Source: Chryseobacterium culicis (GTDB lineage: Bacteria; Bacteroidota; Bacteroidia; Flavobacteriales; Weeksellaceae). Taken from it: a stretch of 64,000 nucleotides of DNA. Shown here piece after piece: positions 34,783 through 42,035 of the stretch; positions within the stretch are counted from its first letter, which is position 1; every line of letters starts with the position of its first letter. Location: positions 16,992 through 80,991 of the forward strand of contig NZ_PCPP01000008.1 of NCBI RefSeq assembly GCF_002979755.1, in the 5' to 3' direction. Below the pieces are notes generated by a model. The model searched no databases and had not been told where the DNA came from. It worked only from the letters and a program-made list of their open reading frames with translations. Made by a program: the position numbers and the translations under genes.

Positions 34783-36378
34783 TTAATTTTCTCTGAACTC
34801 ACTGATGAAGTGTAATTTCACATTCGGGAATTTTTCCTGGGTCATATGAATCGTGAAAGAAGAGTCTGCAAGGAATACCAATTGATTGTATTTATCTCTT
34901 GCCAGGAATCTCTGCTTTAATCTTGCAAATTCTTTAAACTGTTCAGACTTTTCATCAGCTTCTACCCAACATGCTTTGTGCATGGATAGAGGTTCATACG
35001 TACATTTTGCCCCATATTCATGTTCCAGACGGTATTGAATAACCTCGTACTGAAGGGCTCCTACAGTTCCGATGATCTTTCTTCCGTTCATTTCAAGGGT
35101 AAATAGCTGCGCAACCCCTTCATCCATCAGCTGATCAATACCTTTTGCCAATTGTTTAGCTTTTAACGGATCATTGTTGTTGATATAACGGAAATGTTCA
35201 GGAGAGAAGCTTGGAATTCCTTTGAAGCTTAATTTTTCTCCACCAGTTAATGTATCTCCGATTCTGAAACTTCCGGTATCATGTAAGCCAACGATATCAC
35301 CAGGGAAACTTTCTTCCACCACTTCTTTTTTATCAGCAAAGAATGCGTTAGGAGAGGAGAATTTCATTTTTTTACCTTCTCTTACCAATAAGTAATTCTC
35401 GTTTCTTTTGAAGGTTCCGGAAACAATCTTTACAAAGGCAAGTCTGTCTCTGTGCTTAGGATCCATATTCGCATGGATTTTGAAAACGAATCCTGTGAAA
35501 GTGCTTTCTTCAGGCTTTACCAGACGGGTATCACTTTCTTTTGGTTGCGGCATTGGTGCGATATCAATGAAAGCATCCAGTAATTCACGAACTCCAAAGT
35601 TATTTAAAGCCGAACCGAAGAATACCGGTTGAAGATCACCTTTCATATAATCCTCACGATTAAACTCAGGGTAAACAGACTGGATAAGATCAAGCTCTTC
35701 TCTTAAAGTTTTTGCCGCTTTTTCACCAATAACATCATCAATAGAAGTATCATTGATATCATCAAACTTAATAGAATCCCCAACTTTCTGTTTTTTCTCT
35801 TCTAAGAATAGCTGAATATTGTTTTCCCAGATATTATAAATTCCCTGAAAGTCACTTCCCATACCAATTGGCAAAGAAAGTGGACAAACTGTTAATCCTA
35901 ATTTTTGTTCTACTTCGTCTAACAGATCGAAGGCATCTTTACCTTCACGGTCTAATTTATTGATGAAAACCAACATTGGGATGTTTCTCATTCTGCAAAC
36001 CTTAACCAGTTTTTCAGTTTGTTCCTCAACCCCTTTTGCAACGTCAATCACAACGATTACTGAGTCTACAGCCGTTAATGTTCTGTAGGTATCTTCAGCA
36101 AAGTCTTTGTGACCAGGAGTATCGAGAATGTTGATTTTATGGTCTCTATATTCAAAAGCCAATACGGAAGTCGCTACAGAGATCCCTCTCTGTCTTTCGA
36201 TTTCCATAAAGTCGGAGGTAGCTCCTTTTTTTATTTTGTTGGATTTTACCGCACCTGCTTCCTGAATCGCGCCCCCGAAAAGAAGTAACTTTTCTGTAAG
36301 GGTTGTTTTTCCGGCATCCGGGTGGGAAATGATCCCGAAGGTCTTTCTTTTTTGTATTTCTTTGATTAAGTCTGACAT
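34783..36378 (-). CDS. prfC: Peptide chain release factor 3
   Basis: 531 residues from the ATG giving MSDLIKEIQKRKTFG; the frame extends 16 codons upstream without conserved sequence. GTPase motifs: G1 SHPDAGKTTL, G3 DTPGH and G4 NKLDRE. The GATSDFMEIERQRGISV stretch is typical of RF3 rather than EF-G. RF3 uses GTP to recycle RF1/RF2 from the ribosome after termination. Length and C-terminal region match the E. coli type (about 529 residues). It stands alone with its own terminator. Confidence 0.95.
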   Translation of the reverse strand: MSDLIKEIQKRKTFGIISHPDAGKTTLTEKLLLFGGAIQEAGAVKSNKIKKGATSDFMEIERQRGISVATSVLAFEYRDHKINILDTPGHKDFAEDTYRTLTAVDSVIVVIDVAKGVEEQTEKLVKVCRMRNIPMLVFINKLDREGKDAFDLLDEVEQKLGLTVCPLSLPIGMGSDFQGIYNIWENNIQLFLEEKKQKVGDSIKFDDINDTSIDDVIGEKAAKTLREELDLIQSVYPEFNREDYMKGDLQPVFFGSALNNFGVRELLDAFIDIAPMPQPKESDTRLVKPEESTFTGFVFKIHANMDPKHRDRLAFVKIVSGTFKRNENYLLVREGKKMKFSSPNAFFADKKEVVEESFPGDIVGLHDTGSFRIGDTLTGGEKLSFKGIPSFSPEHFRYINNNDPLKAKQLAKGIDQLMDEGVAQLFTLEMNGRKIIGTVGALQYEVIQYRLEHEYGAKCTYEPLSMHKACWVEADEKSEQFKEFARLKQRFLARDKYNQLVFLADSSFTIHMTQEKFPNVKLHFISEFREN

Positions 36379-36528
36379 ATCGTATTTTGAAGTTGCAAAA
36401 ATCGTGATTTTTTGCGAGGTTTTCAAATTTTAATTAAGACAATGTTAATTAAGCAGAAGAATAGATGGATAGTCACGTTTGAGAATAATACATGTGGCTA
36501 TGATCCCATGAATAGTTGAGCTTATCTG

Positions 36529-37239
36529 TCAAGCAAACATTTTTATTAATAATATGAAGACATAGATCAATCCGGCAGCAATCATGATAAAAAAGGCAGA
36601 CATAACGTATTCAAATATCCCAAATTCAGTTTTTTGCGGGGCTGAAATAAGGTTATACTGCTCAATGGTCTGCAGACTTATTTTCAGATCAGGGCGAAAA
36701 TGTTGGATTCCTTTTAGAAAATGACGGTACAAATCATATGGGTTGCGTAGAATGACCAATTCAAAATTAAAGTCAACACTTGAAGACACAATTTCTCCTG
36801 TTTTATTTTTCTGATAAATCTGTAATGTTGTTTTGCCGTATTTTACAGTCTGAGTGTTTCGGACATATACATCGTCAGATGGATTTTTAGCTGGCTGAAG
36901 ATCGGTATATAGAATTGTTTCAATAATGGTATTTTGATTGTTGTAGAAAGTAATTCCTCTTTCATCTACAATAACTTTTCTTGCCTTTTCTTTTTTCCGG
37001 TACGTTAAAGATATGATCAAGGCTACACAGCAAAATACAAGAAGAAGCTGGGCAATAAGAAGTGTGAAAAAAATACCAGGGTCATTTTCTAGGTATTGTC
37101 TGAAATTATTGTACATAAGATCGAAAACGACCCCGATTACTCCAATAATCAGAATGACAGCTATCCAGATAATCCCCATTAAAAAATAAGTAATGGGTTT
37201 ATTGATTTTGGATTCTATGGTCTGGAATTTTTCTGTCAT
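36529..37239 (-). CDS. Membrane protein, tandem paralogue 2
   Basis: 236 residues from the ATG giving MTEKFQTIESKINKP. It starts 1 bp after the stop of the upstream paralogue, so translation is probably coupled. Two N-terminal membrane helices (about 18-45 and 60-82) are followed by a soluble domain (KVIVDERGITFYNN ... ILYTDLQP), then one C-terminal helix. The soluble core resembles a PH-like/DUF fold, but I do not recognise the family. Function unknown. Confidence 0.7.
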   Translation of the reverse strand: MTEKFQTIESKINKPITYFLMGIIWIAVILIIGVIGVVFDLMYNNFRQYLENDPGIFFTLLIAQLLLVFCCVALIISLTYRKKEKARKVIVDERGITFYNNQNTIIETILYTDLQPAKNPSDDVYVRNTQTVKYGKTTLQIYQKNKTGEIVSSSVDFNFELVILRNPYDLYRHFLKGIQHFRPDLKISLQTIEQYNLISAPQKTEFGIFEYVMSAFFIMIAAGLIYVFILLIKMFA

Positions 37240-37240
37240 A

Positions 37241-37945
37241 TTAATTGGGAGTTTCAGATAATAAAAAAACAAGTCCGCATATAAGTGCTGTAATAATGAA
37301 AGTCGCCAGAATTAAAAGCCAGCCTCCCAAAGAAACCCCTTTGCTATTCACCTTCCATGTTTCCGTATCAATAGAATAGTTACGAAAAACAAAAGGATCT
37401 ACTGTTAAGTCAGGGCGGAAAGTAACAATGCCGTGCAGGAAATGTGCATACAAAGTATATTTATTTTTTACCACCTTTAAAGGGAGATTCATGTCAATAC
37501 GTTTTGTAATTTCTTCTTTTTTCTCTGATTGGATCGTAAGTTCTAGTAAAGGAGAAATACCCGATCCTACAGGATTTACAGTATAGATATCAAAGTTTTG
37601 TTTTGAAGGGCGAAGATCTGTATAGAGAATATGGTCTGCAATTTCATTTTTTGCATTATAAAATAAAAGTCCGGTTTCATCAACCACAATTTTACTTTCT
37701 ATTTTCTTTCTTTTTCTACTATAATAACGGATTGTGGGAATTAAAATAAGTGCCGAAATTCCCCAACAAACCAATGCGGGATAAATCATTACCTCAAATC
37801 CTCTTTTATAAATTCCGTAAACAGGCCCCAGAGCGAAAAGTACAGTGAAAGGAATAAAGATCACAAAGAAAAGCCCATTCAGAACAACAGTCATAAATTT
37901 GTTGGTTGTAGACTCAATTCTTTGAAACGGAGATTCTGTATTCAT
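37241..37945 (-). CDS. Membrane protein, tandem paralogue 1
   Basis: 234 residues with the same plan as the next gene: N-terminal IES-TNKF, two membrane helices, a KIVVDETGLLFYN ... ILYTDLRPSKQ soluble core, an L-Y-x-HFL-GI-x-FRPDL block, and a C-terminal helix. The two proteins are clearly paralogous and arose by tandem duplication. They form a two-gene operon and may hetero-oligomerise. Function unknown. Confidence 0.7.
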   Translation of the reverse strand: MNTESPFQRIESTTNKFMTVVLNGLFFVIFIPFTVLFALGPVYGIYKRGFEVMIYPALVCWGISALILIPTIRYYSRKRKKIESKIVVDETGLLFYNAKNEIADHILYTDLRPSKQNFDIYTVNPVGSGISPLLELTIQSEKKEEITKRIDMNLPLKVVKNKYTLYAHFLHGIVTFRPDLTVDPFVFRNYSIDTETWKVNSKGVSLGGWLLILATFIITALICGLVFLLSETPN

Positions 37946-37995
37946 TTTGTGATGTTCATGGATAAAGGAACGAAAATAAGAAAATCCTTTTTTAG

Positions 37996-38026
37996 TTGCC
38001 TGTAGTAGTCAAAAAAATTATCTTTG
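37996..38026 (+). promoter_or_regulatory. Promoter of the CPBP protease gene
   Basis: TTG at 37996-37998 and a perfect -7 box TATCTTTG at 38019-38026, spaced 20 bp. The ATG follows 27 bp later. Confidence 0.65.
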
Positions 38027-38053
38027 TTTCTCATAAACTTTTACAGAGAAAGG

Positions 38054-38884
38054 ATGGAAAATAGCAAATATCCGAAGTTTACGTTTACATGGTTTGGCGG
38101 TGTTGTTTTGGTGGTTGGATTATTCGTGGGAACAATGGCTGTTTCCTTATTCAGCACTTTTTGGAAAGTTGTTTTCCGGGAAAATCTTGAACTGAAAGAC
38201 TGGTTTTTGATGCTAGCAAATTCTGTAGGATTTCTTACGGCTATTGCCTTTTTTGACTTTTTCATCGTAAGACGTACTACGCAAAAGAGACTTAACTTCA
38301 ATTTATCATCGGTTAATTTCTCTACCTATCTCCTGATCTTTCCCATGATGGCAGGAATGATGTTTATTTCTGAATTTATTGCCGCTCAGATTCCGACTAC
38401 CGGGCCTTTTTTTGGCGATTTTTATGAATATTTTACCCAATTAATGAATCAACTGACGGATAATCCTGTTGTAATGATTATCATGACGGTAATTATGGCT
38501 CCCATTTTTGAGGAAATTATATTCAGGGGAATTATTCAGAAAGGATTGATCAATAAAGGAGTAGAACCATGGAAAGCAATTTTGTATGCTTCCATTATTT
38601 TTGGAGTGGTTCACGGAAACCCATGGCAGTTTATCAGTGCAGTGATGCTGGGCTGTGTATTGGGATTGGTATATCATAAAACAAAATCTTTACTGATGCC
38701 GATATTGTTGCATGCATTTAATAATTTAACCCTGTCACTGTTGGTGCTTTACGGTAAAGATGAGAGTTTTGCAAAGGTTCTGCATGTTTCAGAATGGCTT
38801 ATTCTGGCTGTTGGAATTGTACTTTTCTCTTTATTCTACTATCTCTTTATGAAAAAGTATAAAGTACATTATGCTGAAATGTAA
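38054..38884 (+). CDS. CPBP-family intramembrane glutamic endopeptidase
   Basis: 276 residues from ATG (MENSKYPKFTFTWFGG); the frame continues upstream only to a TTG inside the promoter. Multiple membrane helices. The catalytic motif is EEIIFRG, followed by the second motif FGVVHGN and the third HAFNNL, all diagnostic for the CAAX-protease/bacteriocin-processing (CPBP, M79) family. It cleaves within or near the membrane; substrates in this lineage are unknown. First gene of a run of co-directional genes with short gaps. Confidence 0.9.
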   Translation: MENSKYPKFTFTWFGGVVLVVGLFVGTMAVSLFSTFWKVVFRENLELKDWFLMLANSVGFLTAIAFFDFFIVRRTTQKRLNFNLSSVNFSTYLLIFPMMAGMMFISEFIAAQIPTTGPFFGDFYEYFTQLMNQLTDNPVVMIIMTVIMAPIFEEIIFRGIIQKGLINKGVEPWKAILYASIIFGVVHGNPWQFISAVMLGCVLGLVYHKTKSLLMPILLHAFNNLTLSLLVLYGKDESFAKVLHVSEWLILAVGIVLFSLFYYLFMKKYKVHYAEM

Positions 38885-38925
38885 GTAACCAGGCTAAAAA
38901 AGTAAAATTGAAAATGAATATAGAA

Positions 38926-39501
38926 ATGGAATTATTAGTAGCTACACACAACGAACATAAAAAAGAAGAAATCCAACAGATCCTGGGAAGTGATTGTGTT
39001 GTGAAAAGTCTTACCGATTACAACATTCACGAAGAAATTGTAGAAGACGGAGATTCTTTTCATGCCAATGCGCTCATTAAAGCCAAATACTGTTTTGAGA
39101 AAACCGGAGTTCCAAGTTTGGGAGATGACAGCGGTCTGGTAGTGGAATCGTTGGATGGAAGACCTGGAATTTTTTCCGCACGTTATGCTGGAGATCATGA
39201 TTTTGCCAAAAATATCGAAAAGGTATTGGAAGAAATGCAGGGTGTTGAAAACAGAAAAGCTTATTTTGTGACAGTTCTGTGCTACTATGATGAAAATGGG
39301 GCTCAATATTTTGAAGGCAGAGTTCACGGAAATTTATTGACTGAAAATAAAGGTTTCAAAGGATTCGGATATGATCCGATTTTTGTTCCTGAAGGTTATG
39401 AAAGAACCTTTGCTGAAATGAATCCTGAAGACAAAAATAAAATCAGCCACCGTAAACAGGCATTAGACCTATTTATGGATTTTTTAAAAGTAACTGATTA
39501 A
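38926..39501 (+). CDS. rdgB: RdgB/HAM1 non-canonical purine NTP pyrophosphatase
   Basis: 191 residues from the ATG giving MELLVATHNEHKKEEI, the canonical start of the family; ATG 38914 would add four residues. SLGDDSGL is the catalytic loop, and FGYDPIF and ISHRKQAL are the C-terminal signatures. It hydrolyses ITP, dITP and XTP to monophosphates and so keeps deaminated purines out of DNA and RNA. Confidence 0.93.
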   Translation: MELLVATHNEHKKEEIQQILGSDCVVKSLTDYNIHEEIVEDGDSFHANALIKAKYCFEKTGVPSLGDDSGLVVESLDGRPGIFSARYAGDHDFAKNIEKVLEEMQGVENRKAYFVTVLCYYDENGAQYFEGRVHGNLLTENKGFKGFGYDPIFVPEGYERTFAEMNPEDKNKISHRKQALDLFMDFLKVTD

Positions 39502-39543
39502 GTTTAAATATCAGGGTGAACTACCCATTTAGATTTTCTGTTG

Positions 39544-39551
39544 TACATTTG
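39544..39551 (+). promoter_or_regulatory. -7 promoter box of rnz
   Basis: TACATTTG, exact TAnnTTTG, 18 bp before the TTG start codon. Confidence 0.5.
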
Positions 39552-39569
39552 TTATCATAAATTATTGAT

Positions 39570-40484
39570 TTGAGTACGTATTTAACAATATTAGGTTTTA
39601 ATTCTGCTATCCCAACCATCAACACATCACCTACAGCACAGCTGCTGGAAATGGAAGAAAGACTCTTCCTGATTGATTGTGGAGAAGGTACACAAGTACA
39701 GCTTAGGAAAGCAAAAGCAAGATTTTCAAAGATCAATCATATTTTTATCTCTCATCTTCACGGAGATCATTGTTTCGGACTTCCGGGACTTATTGCTTCT
39801 TTCCGTCTTTTAGGAAGAGATACCCCGCTGCATGTCTACGGGCCGAAAGGAATAAAAAAGATGCTGGAAACTATTTTCCAGATTACAGAAACCCATCGTG
39901 GTTTTGAAGTGGTTTATCATGAGCTGGACAAAGATTATTCTGAAAAAATATATGAGGACAACAGGGTAGAAGTATATACGATTCCGTTGGATCACAGGAT
40001 TTACTGTAATGGCTATCTTTTTAAAGAAAAGCAGAAAGACAGGCATCTTAACATGAAAGAAATTGCCAAATACAGTGAGATTGAAACCTGCGATTATCAT
40101 AATATAAAAGCAGGGAAAGATTTTGTACTGAGTGACGGCTATGTTCTTAAAAATGAAATTCTGACTCTTGAGCCTGCTCCGTCAGTGTCTTATGCATTTT
40201 GCAGTGATACCCGTTATCTTGAAAGTGTTATTCCGATTATTAAAAATGTAACGGTGCTCTATCATGAATCCACATTTTTACATGATCTGAAGGAAATGGC
40301 AGATTATACAGGACATACCACAGCATTGGAAGCAGCAACCATTGCTCAGAAAGCTCAGGTGGGGAAACTGATCTTAGGACATTTTTCCAACAGGTATGGA
40401 GATTTGACTGTATTTACCGATCAGGCCAGAGAAATTTTCCCTAATACATTTTTGCCCAAAGCATTGGAAAGTGTAAAGATTTAG
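39570..40484 (+). CDS. rnz: Ribonuclease Z
   Basis: 304 residues. The start codon is TTG: an in-frame TAA lies four codons upstream, and the first ATG is too far inside the conserved MSTYLTILGFNSAIPT start. The zinc-binding motif is SHLHGDHCFGLPGL (H-x-H-x-D-H). Later ligands are in LDHRIY, FCSDTRY (Asp) and the LILGHFSNRY region. It is the tRNA 3'-processing endonuclease of the metallo-beta-lactamase fold and is dimeric. A downstream gene starts 1 bp after its stop. Confidence 0.93.
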   Translation: MSTYLTILGFNSAIPTINTSPTAQLLEMEERLFLIDCGEGTQVQLRKAKARFSKINHIFISHLHGDHCFGLPGLIASFRLLGRDTPLHVYGPKGIKKMLETIFQITETHRGFEVVYHELDKDYSEKIYEDNRVEVYTIPLDHRIYCNGYLFKEKQKDRHLNMKEIAKYSEIETCDYHNIKAGKDFVLSDGYVLKNEILTLEPAPSVSYAFCSDTRYLESVIPIIKNVTVLYHESTFLHDLKEMADYTGHTTALEAATIAQKAQVGKLILGHFSNRYGDLTVFTDQAREIFPNTFLPKALESVKI

Positions 40485-40485
40485 A

Positions 40486-41262
40486 ATGAATATGCTGAAA
40501 TTTGAAGAACTTAGAGACTTTCTCAACGAAAAGGCAGATCAGTATAACGCTCCCGATTTTATTGAAAATGATCCCATCCAGATCCCACACCGTTTTTCTT
40601 TAAAACAGGACATTGAAATCGCAGGATTTCTGGCAGCTACAATCTCCTGGGGAAACAGAAAATCAATCATTAATTCTGCGGATAAAATGCTTGATATTAT
40701 GGGAAACTCTCCTTATGATTTTGTGATGAATTATTCTGAAAAGGATCTGAAGGAGATTCAGGATAAAAGTATTCACAGAACTTTCAATGGACAGGACTTT
40801 TCCTATTTTATAAGACAGTTCAACAGAATTTATAAAGAAAACGAAAGCCTGGAAAGTCTATTTGACGTAAAAAAAACGGAGCATAACTTTCTCCATGCCA
40901 TAGAACGATTCAGAAACGGATTTCTGGAAACAGAAAAACACAGAAGCCATAAACATGTCAGTTCTCCTTACAAAAATTCCTCTGCAAAAAGGATTATTAT
41001 GTTTTTGAGATGGATGGTACGTAAAGACAAAAGGGGAGTAGACTTTGGAATTTGGGAAAAAATAGATCAGAAACATCTTTCCATTCCTCTGGATGTGCAT
41101 ACCGGAAATATCTCCAGAAAACTGGGATTGGTTTCCAGAACACAGAATGACTGGAAAACGGTAGAGGAGCTGGATGTTGCCATTAGAAAATTTGATGAAA
41201 AAGATCCTGCAAAATATGACTTTGCCTTGTTTGGATTAGGGGTAACCAAAGAACTGTTGTAA
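40486..41262 (+). CDS. TIGR02757 family protein
   Basis: 258 residues. Recognised from the family pattern: FSLKQDIEIAGFLAATISWGNRKSI near the N-terminus, the FLRWMVRKD block, and the ending IPLDVHTGNISRKLGL with a C-terminal FALFGLGV. The LDVH...GNISR region resembles helix-hairpin-helix DNA-repair glycosylase folds, so a nucleic-acid role has been suggested; none is established. The gene starts 1 bp after rnz and is probably translationally coupled. Confidence 0.85.
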   Translation: MNMLKFEELRDFLNEKADQYNAPDFIENDPIQIPHRFSLKQDIEIAGFLAATISWGNRKSIINSADKMLDIMGNSPYDFVMNYSEKDLKEIQDKSIHRTFNGQDFSYFIRQFNRIYKENESLESLFDVKKTEHNFLHAIERFRNGFLETEKHRSHKHVSSPYKNSSAKRIIMFLRWMVRKDKRGVDFGIWEKIDQKHLSIPLDVHTGNISRKLGLVSRTQNDWKTVEELDVAIRKFDEKDPAKYDFALFGLGVTKELL

Positions 41263-41273
41263 AAATATAAAGG

Positions 41274-41831
41274 ATGAAAAAATATAACGAAAAAAAAGAA
41301 GTTCTTGAAAAAATAGCGGACAGTATTACTTCATGGATTGGATCTATTCAGTCCCTGATTGTTCATACGTTGCTGTTCCTTACTTCGTTTTTGCTGCCAA
41401 TGCTGAATATCGTTGATTTTGACAAAATGCTTCTTATTCTTACTACGGTACTTTCTCTGGAAGCCATTTATCTGGCTATCTTCATTCAGATGTCGGTGAA
41501 TAAAAGCCACGAGAAAATTGAAGATATTCAGGAAGATATTGAAGAGATCAGTGAAGACATTGAAGATATTCAGGAAGATCTTGAAGAAATCAGCGAAGAC
41601 ATTGAAGAGATCAATGAAGATATAGAAGATATCCAGGAAGATATTGAGGAGATCAGTGAGGACATTGAAGAAATTAATGAAGAAGAAGATGAAGAGGATC
41701 ACAATGAAAGAGCAAAAAATGTAATACTGAAGAGTAATGTAAGCTCGAACAAGAACGAGATAAAAGCTTTAAAAGACATTATCTCTCAACTGCAGAATGA
41801 AATTGATCAGTTGAAAAAAGAAGATAAATAA
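41274..41831 (+). CDS. DUF1003-like membrane protein with acidic heptad-repeat coiled coil
   Basis: 185 residues. Two membrane helices (about 27-46 and 52-73), with SLEAIYLAIFIQMSVNKS resembling the DUF1003/low-affinity iron permease-like family. From residue 87 to 135 the protein is seven uninterrupted heptads of the form EDIEEIS/EDIEDIQ/EDIEEIN, a strongly acidic coiled coil. An acidic EEEDEED run follows, then a second short coil (about 158-183). Isoleucines at a/d positions predict a parallel oligomer extending from the inner membrane. Function unknown. Confidence 0.75.
   Translation: MKKYNEKKEVLEKIADSITSWIGSIQSLIVHTLLFLTSFLLPMLNIVDFDKMLLILTTVLSLEAIYLAIFIQMSVNKSHEKIEDIQEDIEEISEDIEDIQEDLEEISEDIEEINEDIEDIQEDIEEISEDIEEINEEEDEEDHNERAKNVILKSNVSSNKNEIKALKDIISQLQNEIDQLKKEDK
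41511..41681 (+). repeat. In-frame 21-bp heptad minisatellite
   Basis: 21-bp units coding EDI.EI./EDL.EI. run through the gene. A 63-bp higher-order unit (three heptads) is duplicated: 41553-41615 and 41616-41678 code for the same 21 residues except one Leu/Ile change. Confidence 0.9.
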
Positions 41832-41856
41832 CAGAAATACTGAGAATAAAAATATA

Positions 41857-41888
41857 AAACAGATCAATGCTCTTGGTCTGTTTTTTTA
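41857..41888 (+). terminator. Terminator after the heptad-repeat gene
   Basis: AAACAGATCAA pairs with TTGGTCTGTTT (one T-G pair), followed by T residues. Confidence 0.8.
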
Positions 41889-42011
41889 TGCTTGAATTTT
41901 AGTATTCAATAATTTACGGAAAATGTAACGATAAGAAAAATTTGTTGTGAATGTGGGTGTGGAATAAGAAAATAGTAATATACAATGGTGAATTAGTATA
42001 ATTATTTTTGC

Positions 42012-42019
42012 TACATTTG
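42012..42019 (+). promoter_or_regulatory. -7 promoter box of choice-of-anchor gene 1
   Basis: TACATTTG, exact TAnnTTTG, 16 bp before the ATG. Confidence 0.55.
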
Positions 42020-42035
42020 AACAAATGAAAACAAA

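Noticed and set aside
41511..41681. Regular 21-bp repeats, at first sight like a CRISPR or tandem-repeat array
   Set aside because: The period is three times seven codons, there are no spacers, and the repeat encodes coiled-coil heptads in frame with the surrounding gene.
41331..41702. 123-residue ORF on the minus strand
   Set aside because: It is the antisense shadow of the heptad repeat and encodes only a phenylalanine/isoleucine-rich run.
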